Assembly: GCF_026891095.1 (NCBI RefSeq)
Contig: NZ_JAPTNL010000004.1
Coordinates: 62,001-126,000, forward strand
Direction of reading: 5' to 3'
Source of the DNA: Roseovarius salincola
GTDB lineage: Bacteria > Pseudomonadota > Alphaproteobacteria > Rhodobacterales > Rhodobacteraceae
DNA: 64,000 nucleotides
Positions 28,517-38,186 of the stretch are shown one piece after another (positions within the stretch are counted from its first letter, which is position 1; every line of letters starts with the position of its first letter). The notes beneath the pieces were generated by a model. It made no database searches, was not told the DNA's origin, and saw nothing but the letters and a program-made list of their open reading frames with translations. The translations under genes and the position numbers were made by a program.

Positions 28517-29914
28517 TCACAGCCGGTTGCGGACCTCCCGGATGAAGTCATCGCCGCGTTTTTCAAAGTTGTCATACTGGTCGAAACTGGCCGCCGCCGG
28601 GGCCAAAAGCACCGTTTCGCCGGGCTGCGCCTCCTTCATGGCGGCCTCCACGGCGCGCGCCATCGTAGTGCAGATTTCGGCTTCAACCCCTTCAAGTTGC
28701 AGGGAAAATTCCGCCGCCTCGCGCCCGATGACATAGGCTTTCGTGACATTCTCAAGCGCAGGCGCCAGCGCCGACAGCCCGCCCTCCTTTTCCAATCCGC
28801 CGCAAATCCAGCGGATTTTTCCAAATGCTTTCAGTGCCTTGAAGGCCGAATCCACATTGGTGGCCTTACTGTCATTGACGAATTTCACCCCGTCCTTCTC
28901 GGCAATCAGCTGGCTGCGATGGGGCAACCCCGCGAAGCTGTGAAAGGCCCGCTCGATCACCTTGGGCGACAGGCCCAGCGTGCGGCAGGCGGCATAGGCG
29001 GCGCAGGCGTTCTGGTGGTTGTGCTCACCGGGCAAGCCCTTGATATTCCTCATATCTATCGCGCCAGCCTGACGGCCCTTGCGGTATTCCGAAAGGAACC
29101 CCTTGCGCGCGAAAACCGACCATCCCGGCCCCGCCAGCTTGCGGCTGACCGACACCCGGATCACCCGGTCGTCGCCCGGCGCCTCGGCCAGCTGACCCGC
29201 CAGGAACAGCCCCTCCGGCTCGTCCACCCCGATCACCGCCCGGTCCGGCCCGCCCTCGGCGAACAGCCGCCGCTTGGCCGCGAAATAGCCGCCCAGCCCG
29301 GCGTGACGATCCAGGTGATCGGCAGATAAGTTAGTGAAAACAGCAACATCCGGGGTCAGGGCGCGGGCCAGCTCGGTCTGGTAGCTGCTCAGCTCCAGCA
29401 CCACCACACCGCCATCGCCCGGCGGGTCGATATCCAACACCCCCCGCCCGATATTCCCGGCCAGCTGCACATCCTTGCCGGCCTCTTGCAGCACATGGTG
29501 AATGAGCGCGGAAGTCGTTGATTTTCCATTACTTCCCGTGACCGCAACCACCCGGGGCGGCACGTCATGCGCGGCCCATCCCGCCGCCGCGAAAGAGCGA
29601 AAGAACAGCCCGATGTCATTGTCGACGGCGACCCCTTCGCACAGGGCATTGGCAACCACCTTGTTCGGCTGCGGGTAAAGATGCGGAATACCGGGGCTGA
29701 CGATCAGCATGGCGATACCGTCAAAGGCGCCATCGCGGGTCAAGTCATTGATTTTTATTCCTTCTTCCAGCGCCTTTTCACGCGCCTCGGGCGAGTCGTC
29801 CCAGGCCAGAACCTGCGCGCCCCCCGCCCGCAGGGCACGTGCCGCGCTAAGGCCCGAACGCCCGAGGCCCAACACCGCCACGCGCTGCCCGGCCACGCCC
29901 TGCACCTCGATCAT
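28517..29914 (-). CDS. murD: UDP-N-acetylmuramoylalanine--D-glutamate ligase MurD
   Basis: MurD adds D-Glu to UDP-MurNAc-L-Ala. The 465 residues show the N-terminal uracil-binding fold [29 protein letters not shown], the ATP loop [16 protein letters not shown] (123-138), [20 protein letters not shown], and the C-terminal [15 protein letters not shown] and [22 protein letters not shown]. All active-site segments are intact. It lies between mraY (222 bases upstream, a gap holding a perfect CtrA-type box) and the opposite-strand flavoprotein gene. No gene follows on the minus strand until ftsW, so murD probably ends a transcript. Confidence 0.96.
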   Translation of the reverse strand: MIEVQGVAGQRVAVLGLGRSGLSAARALRAGGAQVLAWDDSPEAREKALEEGIKINDLTRDGAFDGIAMLIVSPGIPHLYPQPNKVVANALCEGVAVDNDIGLFFRSFAAAGWAAHDVPPRVVAVTGSNGKSTTSALIHHVLQEAGKDVQLAGNIGRGVLDIDPPGDGGVVVLELSSYQTELARALTPDVAVFTNLSADHLDRHAGLGGYFAAKRRLFAEGGPDRAVIGVDEPEGLFLAGQLAEAPGDDRVIRVSVSRKLAGPGWSVFARKGFLSEYRKGRQAGAIDMRNIKGLPGEHNHQNACAAYAACRTLGLSPKVIERAFHSFAGLPHRSQLIAEKDGVKFVNDSKATNVDSAFKALKAFGKIRWICGGLEKEGGLSALAPALENVTKAYVIGREAAEFSLQLEGVEAEICTTMARAVEAAMKEAQPGETVLLAPAAASFDQYDNFEKRGDDFIREVRNRL

Positions 29915-29976
29915 GCCTCACCTCTTCGTTCATTCGCCGCGCCAAACTGCCCCCGGAACGCCGCGCGCGCAAGCGG

Positions 29977-29993
29977 TTAACGAAACCTTAACC
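29977..29993. promoter_or_regulatory. CtrA-type box TTAA-N7-TTAACC upstream of murD
   Basis: TTAACGAAACCTTAACC matches the published alphaproteobacterial CtrA consensus TTAA-N7-TTAA(C) without a mismatch. It lies 63 bases before the murD ATG in the 222-base mraY-murD gap. The site is seen; CtrA binding is inferred. Orientation relative to murD (minus) is reversed, but the core is nearly symmetrical. Confidence 0.6.
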
Positions 29994-30094
29994 GGCGAGG
30001 CGACCATCCGGGCCGCGGCCCGCATCGCGCCTTGTTAACAAGGGCATCCGGTCATCCCTGGCCAATCTGCATCGCGTCGGTCTCATGTCGGTAT

Positions 30095-30123
30095 CGCGTC
30101 GGCATCGCATCCGCGCCGACGCG
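30095..30123 (-). other. 9-bp GC-rich hairpin just after mraY
   Basis: On the minus strand CGCGTCGGC and GCCGACGCG are perfect arms around an 11-base loop, starting 13 bases after the mraY stop. Part of a short region (30071-30123) with repeated ATCGCGTCGG-like units. No U-run follows, so factor-dependent termination or a processed 3' end is more likely than intrinsic termination. A separate 14-bp perfect palindrome CCTTGTTAACAAGG lies at 30030-30043. Confidence 0.5.
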
Positions 30124-30136
30124 ACCGGAACGCCGA

Positions 30137-31219
30137 TTAACGAATTTTCAGCGTCGCCAGACCGATCATGGCGAGGATCAGCGCGATGATCCAGAAGCGG
30201 ATCACGATCTGGGGCTCGGCCCAGCCCTTCTTCTCGTAATGGTGATGGATCGGCGCCATCAGGAACACCCGCTTGCCGGTGCGCTTGAAGTAGAACACCT
30301 GGATGATGACGCTCAGCGCCTCGACCACGAACAACCCGCCGACAATGGCCAGCACGATCTCGTGCTTGGTGGCGACCGCAATGGCCCCGAGCGCGCCGCC
30401 AAGCGCCAGTGACCCGGTATCGCCCATGAACACCGCCGCAGGCGGCGCATTGTACCAGAGAAATCCCAGGCCGCCGCCGAACAGACCAGCGGTGAAAATC
30501 AGGATCTCGCCGGTGCCCGGCACGTAATGCACATCAAGATATTCGGTGAAGTCGACCCGCCCCACCGCATAGGCGATGACCCCGAGCGCGCCGCCCGCGA
30601 TCATCACCGGCATGATCGCCAACCCATCCAGCCCGTCTGTCAGGTTCACCGCATTGGCCGCCCCGACGATCACGATCATCGCAAAGGGCACGAAAAGCCA
30701 GCCCATGTTGATCAGCGTGTCCTTGAACACCGGCAGTGCCAGCTGGTATTGCAGCTCGCCCGGATGATACATGGCCGCCCAGGCCGCAGCGATGGCGGCA
30801 ATGAGAAAGCCAAGCCCGAGGCGCAGCTTGCTGGGCACGCCCTTGACGTTCTGTTTGCTGACCTTGGCGTAATCGTCCCAGAAGCCGATCAGCCCGAAGG
30901 ACAGCGTGACGAACAGCACCATCCAGACATAGGGATTGTCGAGCCGCGCCCAAAGCAGGGTCGAGGTCATCAAGGCCCCGACAATCAGAAGGCCGCCCAT
31001 GGTCGGCGTGCCGGATTTCGCGATATGCGTTTCCGGCCCGTCAGCGCGGATCGGCTGACCTTTGCCCTGGCGCTTGCGCAGAACGTTGATCAACGGTGGC
31101 CCGAACATGAAGCCGAAGAACAGCGCCGTCATGAAGGCGCCTCCGGCCCGGAAGGTGATATAGCGGAAGAGGTTGAAAAAATCCCCGCCATCGGACAACC
31201 CTGTCAACCAATACAACAT
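30137..31219 (-). CDS. mraY: phospho-MurNAc-pentapeptide transferase MraY
   Basis: MraY attaches phospho-MurNAc-pentapeptide to undecaprenyl phosphate, forming lipid I. The start is the ATG at 31219, one base after the murF stop, giving 360 residues ([20 protein letters not shown]). Ten transmembrane helices are expected. Catalytic and binding residues are intact: D115-D116 in [11 protein letters not shown], the NLTDGLDGL loop at 192-200, D267 in [12 protein letters not shown] and the histidine motif [11 protein letters not shown] (324-333). The gap of 222 bases to murD suggests transcription may pause or restart there. Confidence 0.97.
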   Translation of the reverse strand: MLYWLTGLSDGGDFFNLFRYITFRAGGAFMTALFFGFMFGPPLINVLRKRQGKGQPIRADGPETHIAKSGTPTMGGLLIVGALMTSTLLWARLDNPYVWMVLFVTLSFGLIGFWDDYAKVSKQNVKGVPSKLRLGLGFLIAAIAAAWAAMYHPGELQYQLALPVFKDTLINMGWLFVPFAMIVIVGAANAVNLTDGLDGLAIMPVMIAGGALGVIAYAVGRVDFTEYLDVHYVPGTGEILIFTAGLFGGGLGFLWYNAPPAAVFMGDTGSLALGGALGAIAVATKHEIVLAIVGGLFVVEALSVIIQVFYFKRTGKRVFLMAPIHHHYEKKGWAEPQIVIRFWIIALILAMIGLATLKIR

Positions 31220-31220
31220 C

Positions 31221-32666
31221 TCAGCGTCTCTCCATCTGATGTCCGGCGGCGCGCCCGATCCGGCGCAGCGCGTCGACGACAAGGCTGACCCGGCTCCCCT
31301 TGGAGCCCTTGACCAGCACGACATCGCCGGCATCTATCACACGATGGGCCTGCTCTGCCAGTTCCTCGGCACGGGCGACCCAGCGACCGCGTTTGGGCTC
31401 GGGCAATGCCTCCCAGAGCGCCCGCATCCGCGGCCCGACGCAATGCACGGTATCCAGCGCCGCGATCTGCTCGAGCCCCGCCAGCGCCCGATGCATGGCG
31501 GTCTCCTCGGGGCCAAGTTCCAGCATGTCGCCCAGGATGGCGATGCGCCGCCCCTTGGAAACCCGCCCGACGCTGTCTTCAGGTGTGGTCGCGACCAGCA
31601 CCTCGAGAGCGGCCTCGATCGAGGTGGGATTGGCGTTGAATGCGTCGTCGACCAGGGTAACGAAATGATCGTCGACCGGGTCCAGCATGATCTGTTCGCG
31701 CGTGCCGCGCCCCGCCGGGGGCTGCCAGTTGGACAGGTCACGCGCCGCCAGCGTCGCATCGGCCCCGAGCGCCTCGGCCACCGCCAACACGCCAAGCGCA
31801 TTGGCCGCGAAATGGCGCCCCGGCACCGAAAGCTTGACTAGTTGGCGCCCCGAGGGCAGATCGGCGCGGATCACGGTGGACCCCGCCACAAGATCAACCG
31901 AGGCCAGCCGGTAATCACAGCCATCGCCCGCGCCAAAGCGCAGCATCGGCGCACCGGCCGCGCGGACCGCTTCGGCGATCACGCGGCTCAGGCTTTCGGG
32001 CAGATCGCCGTTGCAGATCGCGATCCCCCCCGGCTCGAGCCCCTGGAAGATCGCGGCTTTCTCGGCGGCGATACCTTCGATACTGTCGAACGCCTCGAGA
32101 TGGGCAGCGGCCACGGTGGTGATCAGCGCCACATGCGGGCGCGCCATGCGGCTCAGGGGCGCAATCTCGCCGGGGTGGTTCATGCCGATCTCGATCACCG
32201 CGAATTCGGTGTCGGCGGGCATGCGCGCCAGTGTCAGCGGCACGCCCCAATGATTATTGTAGCTGGCCTCGGCGCTATGGGTGCGCCCCTGCGCGCAGAG
32301 CACCGCATGCAGCATTTCCTTGGTCGAGGTCTTGCCGACCGAACCGGTCACAGCCACCACGCGCGCATCGCTGCGCGCCCGCGCGGCGCGGCCCAGATCC
32401 TCGAGCGCGCCCTGCACATCATCGACGATCAGAAGCGGAGCGGTGTCATCCAGCCCGTCGGGAATACGGCTGACCAGCGCGGCGGCGGCGCCATTGGCCA
32501 GTGCCTGCGCCACGAAATCATGACCGTCGCGCGCCGCTTTCAGCGCCACGAACAGATCGCCCGCCTGCAAGCTGCGGCTGTCGATCGAGACGCCATCGGC
32601 CTCCCAGTCGACCGTGGCGCGCCCGCCGGTGGCGCGCGCGGCCTCGTCTGCGCGCCACAATGTCAT
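31221..32666 (-). CDS. murF: UDP-MurNAc-tripeptide--D-Ala-D-Ala ligase MurF
   Basis: MurF adds the D-Ala-D-Ala dipeptide made by Ddl to complete the pentapeptide. The 481 residues start [15 protein letters not shown] and contain the Mur ligase N-domain [26 protein letters not shown], the ATP loop [16 protein letters not shown] (105-120), the carbamate region [19 protein letters not shown], and the C-domain [19 protein letters not shown] and [13 protein letters not shown]. It overlaps murE by 4 bases (ATGA) and is followed one base later by the mraY start, so murE-murF-mraY is tightly coupled. Confidence 0.97.
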   Translation of the reverse strand: MTLWRADEAARATGGRATVDWEADGVSIDSRSLQAGDLFVALKAARDGHDFVAQALANGAAAALVSRIPDGLDDTAPLLIVDDVQGALEDLGRAARARSDARVVAVTGSVGKTSTKEMLHAVLCAQGRTHSAEASYNNHWGVPLTLARMPADTEFAVIEIGMNHPGEIAPLSRMARPHVALITTVAAAHLEAFDSIEGIAAEKAAIFQGLEPGGIAICNGDLPESLSRVIAEAVRAAGAPMLRFGAGDGCDYRLASVDLVAGSTVIRADLPSGRQLVKLSVPGRHFAANALGVLAVAEALGADATLAARDLSNWQPPAGRGTREQIMLDPVDDHFVTLVDDAFNANPTSIEAALEVLVATTPEDSVGRVSKGRRIAILGDMLELGPEETAMHRALAGLEQIAALDTVHCVGPRMRALWEALPEPKRGRWVARAEELAEQAHRVIDAGDVVLVKGSKGSRVSLVVDALRRIGRAAGHQMERR

Positions 32667-34168
32667 GCCAGCCCACCGTCAAGCGCCGCCACCGCGACGC
32701 TGGCCTGTTCGCTGTCATCGAAGGGAAAGACATCGTCGCCGACGATCTGGCCGGTTTCGTGACCCTTGCCGCAGATCAGCAGCGCATCGCCCGGCCCCAG
32801 CATGTCGACGCCGCGCAGGATGGCTTCGGCGCGGTCGCCCACCTCGCGGGCAAGTTCGGCCCCGCCCGCCTTGGCGATGCCCGCCATCACCGCCGCGCGG
32901 ATCGCGGCGGGGTCTTCGCGGCGCGGATTGTCATCGGTGACGATCACCAGATCGGCATTCTCCACCGCCGCCTGCCCCATCAGGGGCCGCTTGGCCGTGT
33001 CGCGATCGCCCCCCGCGCCGACGATGGCCACAAGGCGGCCCATCACATGCGGACGCAGCGCCTTCAACGCGGTGGCGACGGCATCAGGCGTATGGGCGTA
33101 ATCGACAAACACCGTCGCCCCGTTGGCCCGCGTCGCAGCGAGCTCCATGCGCCCGCGCACGGTTTTCATATGCCCCAGCGTCTCGAACACCCGCTCGGGA
33201 TCGGCCCCGGCGGCGATGGTCAGACCCGCTGCCAGCAGCACGTTTTCGGCCTGGAACCCCCCGATCAGATCCAGCGACACCTGATGCGGGCGTCCCTTCC
33301 AGTCGAAACGCAGATCCTGGCCGGTGGGGCCGAAACGCTGTGCGTGAAGCTGTATGTCGCTGCCCGCCGCGCGGCCCACCGTGATCAGGTCCTGCCCGCG
33401 CGCGCAGGCGATCTCGGCCATGGCGGGGCCTTTGTCGTCGTCGACATTGATCACCGCGATCCCGTCCTCGGGGAGGACGCGGGCGAAAAGCCCCGCCTTG
33501 GCGGCGAAATATTCGTCGAACCCGGCGTGGTAATCCAGGTGATCCTGGCTGAAGTTCGTAAAGCCCGCCGCCATCAGGCGCACCCCGTCCAGCCGCCGCT
33601 GTTCGAGGCCGTGCGAAGAGGCCTCCATCGCGGCGTGGGTGACGCCCGCAGCCTCGCATTCCGACAGGATCCGGTGCAGGGTTATGGGTTCGGGGGTGGT
33701 ATGGGCCAGCGGCGCATCATGGGCGCCCTCGACCCCGTTGGTGCCGATATTCACCGCCGCCAGGCCAAGTTCGGTCCATATCTGGCGACAGAAATTGGCG
33801 ACCGAAGTCTTGCCGTTGGTGCCGGTCACGGCAACCATCACCTCGGGCTGCGCGCCGAACCAGAGCGCCGCGGCATAGGCCAGCGTCTGGCGCGGGTCCT
33901 CGGCAAGGATCAGCGCGGCGTCGCTGGTCGAAAGTTCGTCCGCCGCCAGCCGCGCGCCGTGCGCATCCGTCAGGATCGCGCCCGCCCCCATGCGCAACGC
34001 ATACTGGATGAAATCGCCGCCATGCACGCGGGTACCGGGGAGGGCCGCGAAAAGATGGCCCTCGCGCACCTCGCGGCTGTCCACCGACAGGCCCGTGATA
34101 TCGGCCCGGCGCCCGCCCTGAGCGGTCAGGCCCAGTTCCGCCAGTGATTTGGTCTGCCCCGCCGCCAT
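32663..34168 (-). CDS. murE: UDP-MurNAc-L-Ala-D-Glu--meso-diaminopimelate ligase MurE
   Basis: MurE adds the third peptide residue. The 501 residues include the N-domain ITGLSVDSREVREGHLFAALPG, the ATP loop VAVTGTNGKTSVANF (113-127), EASSHGLEQRRLDG with the carbamylated-Lys region further on, YHAGFDEYFAAKAGLF, and the C-domain motif TDDNPRREDP (411-420). The DNPR sequence is the established determinant for meso-diaminopimelate rather than lysine, so the peptidoglycan is the meso-DAP type. It follows ftsI after 17 bases and overlaps murF by 4. Confidence 0.97.
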   Translation of the reverse strand: MAAGQTKSLAELGLTAQGGRRADITGLSVDSREVREGHLFAALPGTRVHGGDFIQYALRMGAGAILTDAHGARLAADELSTSDAALILAEDPRQTLAYAAALWFGAQPEVMVAVTGTNGKTSVANFCRQIWTELGLAAVNIGTNGVEGAHDAPLAHTTPEPITLHRILSECEAAGVTHAAMEASSHGLEQRRLDGVRLMAAGFTNFSQDHLDYHAGFDEYFAAKAGLFARVLPEDGIAVINVDDDKGPAMAEIACARGQDLITVGRAAGSDIQLHAQRFGPTGQDLRFDWKGRPHQVSLDLIGGFQAENVLLAAGLTIAAGADPERVFETLGHMKTVRGRMELAATRANGATVFVDYAHTPDAVATALKALRPHVMGRLVAIVGAGGDRDTAKRPLMGQAAVENADLVIVTDDNPRREDPAAIRAAVMAGIAKAGGAELAREVGDRAEAILRGVDMLGPGDALLICGKGHETGQIVGDDVFPFDDSEQASVAVAALDGGLA

Positions 34169-34185
34169 ATTACCCTGCCCGTCGG

Positions 34186-35970
34186 CTAGTTCGATGTGAG
34201 CGTTATACCAGCCAGTTCGCCGGGTTCAATCTGCGGTCTCAATCCCAAGAGGGGCGCCACGCGGCGGATGATCTCTGCAGCGACGGGCACCGCTGTCCAG
34301 CCGGCGGTGCGGGCCGGCTCCTCGCCCGAGGTCTCGACCGGCTCATCGAGGGTCACCACCAGCACATATTGCGGGTCATGCGCGGGAAAGGCGCTGGCGA
34401 AGGTTGCGATCACCTTGTCCTCGTAATAGCCGCCGCCACGTTCCTTGGGCTTATCGGCTGTTCCTGTCTTGCCCGCCACTGCATAGCCCTCCACCTCGCC
34501 AAAGCTGGCGGTGCCCTCGGACACCACCTGGCGCAGCATGGTCATGGACGCACGTGCGGTCTGTTCGGACATCACCCGCGGGCCAAGCTGCGCCGCGGGC
34601 TGGCGCAACAGGCTGGGCGTGACCTTGCGCCCGCCATTGGCCAGTGTCGCATAGGCCGCCGCCAGATGCATCGGAGTGGCCGAAAGGCCATGACCATAGG
34701 AAATGGTCATCGTCGAGAGTTCCGACCAGCGCGACGGCAACAGCGGCTGCCCGCCCTGCCCCTCGACCATCTCGACCGGGGTCGGCTCGAAGAAACCCAG
34801 CTTCTTCAGGAAATCCTGCTGGCGTTCAGCACCGATCATCTGTGCGATGCGCGCGGTGCCGATATTCGAGGATTTGACGATCACCTTGGTCGCGGTCATT
34901 TCCGAGCCGTAATCGCGGAAATCGCGGATCCGGTGCTTGCCCCAACGCAACGGTCCCTTGGTGTCGATCATGGTCGAAGGTTTGATCAGCCCCAGTTCCA
35001 GCGCCTGCGCCACCGCAAAGATCTTGAAGGTCGAGCCAAGCTCGTAAACCCCCTGCACCGCGCGGTTGAACAGCGGGCTGTCGCTGGGATTGCCCTCGAC
35101 GGCCGGGCGCGGGCGGTCATTGGGGTCGAAATCGGGCAGCGAGGCGATCGCGAGGATCTCGCCAGTCTTCACTTCCATCAGGATCGCGGTCGCGCCCTTG
35201 GCGTTCATCAGCTTCATGCCACCGTGCAGAACGCGCTCGGTCGCCGCCTGCACCGACAGATCCAGCGACAGGCGCAGCGGCTCATGCCCATGCGCGGGGT
35301 CGCGCAACCGTTCATCGAATGTCTTTTCCACCCCCGCGACGCCGATCACCTCGGCGGCATGCACGCCTTCGCGCCCGAAACTGGCGCCCCCCATCACATG
35401 CGCCGCAAGCCGACCGTTGGGATAAAGGCGCATCTCGCGCGGGCCGAACAGCAAGCCCGGCTCGCCGATATCATGCACAGCCTGCTTCTGTTCGGGGCTG
35501 AGTTTCTTCTTGACCCACAGGAACTTGCGCTTACCCGTCAGGTCCCTGGTCAGTCGCTCTCGGTCAAGATCCGGAAAGATCCGCATCAGCTCGTTTACCG
35601 CGCGCTCGGGGTCGATCATCTGGGGCGGCTGCGCATAAAGGCTGTGGGTTTCGAAATTGGTGGCCAGAATGCGGCCCTTGCGATCGACGATATCGGCGCG
35701 CTGCGCCAGGATCTGCGCCCCGGCGACCGAACTGCGCGGCTCGGAGGGTTCGGTGCTGGCCAGCACGCCCATTCGCCCGCCGATCAGCGCAAAGGCGCAA
35801 AAGAACATCACCCCCAGCACCAGAAGTCGCCCTTCGGCACGCATCCGGGCGCGGTCGCGCATCTGTTCATGGCGAATACGGATATTCTCGCGTTCAATGG
35901 CGTCGGGGTTCTCGCCCTTGGCGCGGGCATCGAGAATGCGGGCAAGCGGGCGCAGGGGGGTGCGGATCAT
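34186..35970 (-). CDS. ftsI: septal peptidoglycan transpeptidase FtsI (PBP3)
   Basis: FtsI is the class B penicillin-binding protein that cross-links septal peptidoglycan with FtsW. The 594 residues start with a cytoplasmic tail, one membrane anchor at about 48-66 (RLLVLGVMFFCAFALIGGRM), the non-penicillin-binding dimerisation region (RADIVDRKGRILATN), and the transpeptidase domain with all three active-site motifs: S313-TFK, S367-SN and K501-TGT. It overlaps the ftsL stop region by 4 bases and precedes murE. Confidence 0.97.
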   Translation of the reverse strand: MIRTPLRPLARILDARAKGENPDAIERENIRIRHEQMRDRARMRAEGRLLVLGVMFFCAFALIGGRMGVLASTEPSEPRSSVAGAQILAQRADIVDRKGRILATNFETHSLYAQPPQMIDPERAVNELMRIFPDLDRERLTRDLTGKRKFLWVKKKLSPEQKQAVHDIGEPGLLFGPREMRLYPNGRLAAHVMGGASFGREGVHAAEVIGVAGVEKTFDERLRDPAHGHEPLRLSLDLSVQAATERVLHGGMKLMNAKGATAILMEVKTGEILAIASLPDFDPNDRPRPAVEGNPSDSPLFNRAVQGVYELGSTFKIFAVAQALELGLIKPSTMIDTKGPLRWGKHRIRDFRDYGSEMTATKVIVKSSNIGTARIAQMIGAERQQDFLKKLGFFEPTPVEMVEGQGGQPLLPSRWSELSTMTISYGHGLSATPMHLAAAYATLANGGRKVTPSLLRQPAAQLGPRVMSEQTARASMTMLRQVVSEGTASFGEVEGYAVAGKTGTADKPKERGGGYYEDKVIATFASAFPAHDPQYVLVVTLDEPVETSGEEPARTAGWTAVPVAAEIIRRVAPLLGLRPQIEPGELAGITLTSN

Positions 35971-36317
35971 GGCTGTTCTGCCTCCATGCCGGACACGTCG
36001 ATCGGATTGAGGATCGGCAACAGGTCATCCTCCGGCGGATAGGCCACCTGGTCGATCCTGCCGAACTGGTAGGGTTGCAGCGGCAACAGCCCCAGCTTGT
36101 CGAAATTCAGTTCGGCCAGTTCCATCAGCCGCTCGGGCCGGTTGAGATAGGCCCATTCGGCATTGAGCACCCGCAGGCGCTGCCGGTTGCGGGCGATCTC
36201 GTGCTGAAGCTGCCCGGCCTTCGTCAGTGCCGCCTGCGTGCGATAATTCTCGCGGTAGGCCCAAAAGGCCAGGCCAATCACCGCCAGGGCGGTCAATACA
36301 TAGAACAGGCTGCGCAT
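35967..36317 (-). CDS. ftsL: cell division protein FtsL
   Basis: FtsL is a small bitopic divisome protein that partners FtsB and FtsQ and helps activate FtsWI. The start at 36317 ([24 protein letters not shown]) overlaps the rsmH stop (TAATG), so it is translationally coupled. The protein has 116 residues: one transmembrane helix (residues 3-20), then a coiled-coil-like helix with heptad character (AALTKAGQLQHEIARNRQRLRVLNAEWAYLNRPERLMELAE), as expected for FtsL. An open frame continues upstream to 36482 inside rsmH, with no family match. Confidence 0.93.
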   Translation of the reverse strand: MRSLFYVLTALAVIGLAFWAYRENYRTQAALTKAGQLQHEIARNRQRLRVLNAEWAYLNRPERLMELAELNFDKLGLLPLQPYQFGRIDQVAYPPEDDLLPILNPIDVSGMEAEQP

Positions 36318-37309
36318 TATCTGTCCCCCTTGAGCAAAGGCATACCGATCGCCTTGCGGTCGGCGGGCGTGGCGGGCGCATCGGTGCGGATGGCCACACG
36401 CAGCTTGGCGCTGCGGGCGCGCGGATTCTCGGCCAGTTCCTGCTCGTCCGGGCCGATGGCCTTGCGGTTCTTGAGTTCCCATTCAGCCGGGGACGGAACG
36501 ATGCGGGGTGCATGGCGGCTGCCACCGCCACCGCCGCCCGACTTGGCCTGAAGAAAGCGTTTCACCATCCGGTCCTCGATGGAATGAAAGGTGACGACAG
36601 CCAGCCTGCCCCCCGGTGCAAGCGCGCGCCCGGCCGCCTCAAGCCCCGCGACAAGTTCGCCGAATTCGTCATTCACCGCGATGCGCAGCGCCTGAAAGCT
36701 GCGGGTCGCGGGATGGATCTGGCCGGGCTTGGGGCGCGGAAGGCATTTTTCGACGATCCCCGCCAGGCGCAGCGTGGTTTCGATGGGTTCAAGCGCGCGT
36801 TCGCGCAGGATCGCGCGGGCGATGCGCCGGCTCGCACGCTCTTCACCGTAAAGAAACAGGATATCGGCCAGCTCACCCTCGTCGGCGCTGTTCACAAGAT
36901 CGGCCGCCGTCGGCCCGTGCTGGCTCATGCGCATGTCCAGAGGTCCGTCGCGGTGAAAGGAAAACCCCCGCTCGGCGCGGTCAAGCTGCATCGAGGAGAC
37001 ACCAAGATCCAGCACCACCCCCGCAACGCCCCCGGCATGCGCATCGAGGTTGGAAAACCGGTCCTCCACCAATTCAAGGCGCGTGCCATATTCAGCGCCC
37101 CAATCGCGTGCCATCTCAAGCGCCAGCGGGTCGCGATCCACGCCGATGACCTTCTGCGCCCCGGCCTCGAGCAATCCGCGCGCATAGCCCCCCGCACCCA
37201 GCGTCCCATCGACCCAGATGCCCTCGACAGGCGCGACCGCCGCCAATAGCGGACGCAGAAGAACAGGGATATGCGGGGCGGATTCTGATGCGAGGGCAGC
37301 GGCAGCCAT
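36317..37309 (-). CDS. rsmH: 16S rRNA (cytosine-1402-N4) methyltransferase RsmH
   Basis: RsmH (MraW) methylates N4 of C1402 in 16S rRNA. The 330 residues start [25 protein letters not shown] and hold the SAM-binding motif [66 protein letters not shown] (catalytic region) and the C-terminal [15 protein letters not shown]. It follows mraZ after 3 bases and overlaps ftsL by one base, the classic mraZ-rsmH-ftsL order. Confidence 0.97.
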   Translation of the reverse strand: MAAAALASESAPHIPVLLRPLLAAVAPVEGIWVDGTLGAGGYARGLLEAGAQKVIGVDRDPLALEMARDWGAEYGTRLELVEDRFSNLDAHAGGVAGVVLDLGVSSMQLDRAERGFSFHRDGPLDMRMSQHGPTAADLVNSADEGELADILFLYGEERASRRIARAILRERALEPIETTLRLAGIVEKCLPRPKPGQIHPATRSFQALRIAVNDEFGELVAGLEAAGRALAPGGRLAVVTFHSIEDRMVKRFLQAKSGGGGGGSRHAPRIVPSPAEWELKNRKAIGPDEQELAENPRARSAKLRVAIRTDAPATPADRKAIGMPLLKGDR

Positions 37310-37312
37310 GCG

Positions 37313-37816
37313 TCACTCGCCTTTCGCGTCATCCAGGAAGACCAGCGGATCGAAATCCTCGGGCAATTCGTCCAGCCATTCTTCGGTCTTGGACAGCTCT
37401 TCCTCTTCATAGGTCTCGGGCTTCCAGATCTGGAACGTGTCACCCGCCGCGATGAAAAAGGCCTCGCCCTCAAGGTCGATCTTCTGGCGCAGCTTGGCCG
37501 GCAGCACCAGGCGGCCGGTCTCGTCGACATTGGTGGGGTAGGATTGCCCGTGAAACAGACGCTGAAGCATCTTGCGCTGCATCGAGCCGCGCGGCAGGGC
37601 GTCGATCTTGGAGTCGACCTCTGCGATGGCTTCCATCGTGTAGCATTCAAGGTAATTGCGGCGATGATCGCCATAGACGATGACAAGTTCGGGGTTCAGC
37701 CCGTCGGTCCAGTTCGGGTCAGACGCTTCGAGCACACGGCGAAACGAGGCCGGGATCGACACCCTGCCCTTGCTGTCCACCTTGTGCTGGCTTTCGCCTC
37801 TGAACCTGCGAACCAC
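37313..37816 (-). CDS. mraZ: transcriptional regulator MraZ
   Basis: MraZ is a SpoVT/AbrB-fold DNA-binding protein that represses its own dcw promoter in Escherichia coli. The 167 residues carry two repeats of the fold, each with the DXXXR signature: D14-SKGR-VSIPASFR near the N-terminus and DETGRLVLPAKLR in the second repeat. The C-terminus (EEEELSKTEEWLDELPEDFDPLVFLDDAKGE) is strongly acidic and longer than in E. coli. It is the first gene of the cluster; its upstream region (38081-38276) carries repeats that match the MraZ operator design. Confidence 0.96.
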   Translation of the reverse strand: MVRRFRGESQHKVDSKGRVSIPASFRRVLEASDPNWTDGLNPELVIVYGDHRRNYLECYTMEAIAEVDSKIDALPRGSMQRKMLQRLFHGQSYPTNVDETGRLVLPAKLRQKIDLEGEAFFIAAGDTFQIWKPETYEEEELSKTEEWLDELPEDFDPLVFLDDAKGE

Positions 37817-37859
37817 TGTCTTGTCCGCCTCTCTTCATGCGCCCGAAAACCGGACCCTT

Positions 37860-37904
37860 GAAACGAAACGGCGGATTGAGCTGCTGCCACTGCCCAATCC
37901 GCCG
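37860..37904 (-). terminator. intrinsic terminator in the mraZ leader
   Basis: On the minus strand a perfect 10-bp stem CGGCGGATTG / CAATCCGCCG with a 16-base loop is followed by TTTCGTTTC. It ends 44 bases before the mraZ ATG. A terminator here would release a leader RNA while letting a fraction read into dcw, as described for the UpsM leader RNA of Rhodobacter sphaeroides. Confidence 0.75.
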
Positions 37905-38080
37905 CCCTCGTCCCGCCTTGCGGGGTGTCCGACTGCGCGCGCCACCTGGGGGGATGTCTGCTCGCCCGCGCGCCGGATCTCTTGTTTCGATGAAAGCGGG
38001 TGCCTGTATGAAACCTGACTTGGGAGTTTTTGTTCGGGGTCTTTTGTGCGCCCCTTTGTTCCCGTCCTCATCGTGTTACA

Positions 38081-38105
38081 AGGGATGACATGGGAATTCA
38101 TGGAA
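38081..38105 (+). promoter_or_regulatory. MraZ-box-like triple repeat, plus orientation
   Basis: AGGGA (38081-38085), TGGGA (38091-38095) and TGGAA (38101-38105) are spaced exactly 10 bases apart, i.e. with 5-base spacers. E. coli MraZ binds direct repeats TGGGN with 5-base spacers. The match in spacing and core is seen; binding is inferred. Confidence 0.5.
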
Positions 38106-38130
38106 ATCAATAAGTTTTTGCGGGACGAAG

Positions 38131-38176
38131 CCACATCATCTTGTTTCAGCACCCCTTTCAGAACAAGATAATGTGG
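38131..38176 (-). other. 15-bp leader RNA hairpin
   Basis: Minus-strand RNA arms CCACATTATCTTGTT and AACAAGATGATGTGG pair over 15 positions, with one U-G wobble and a 16-base loop. In plus-strand RNA the same position would be a C-A mismatch, which indicates that the structure is maintained on the minus-strand transcript, i.e. in the dcw leader. Confidence 0.65.
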
Positions 38177-38186
38177 CCATTTGGAC

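Larger units (their letters stand above)
37860..38180 (-). ncRNA. dcw leader RNA, UpsM-like small RNA candidate
   Basis: The sequence between mraZ and the upstream AT-rich block contains no credible protein gene on either strand but has the parts of a transcribed leader. These are a candidate promoter on the minus strand (TTGAAG at 38210-38215, 17 bases, TAATCT at 38187-38192), a 15-bp hairpin that pairs perfectly only as minus-strand RNA, and an intrinsic terminator ending at 37860. In R. sphaeroides the dcw cluster is preceded by an unusually long leader that yields the abundant sRNA UpsM by termination before mraZ; position and architecture match here. The 5' end is inferred and could be closer to the gene. 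Confidence 0.55.
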
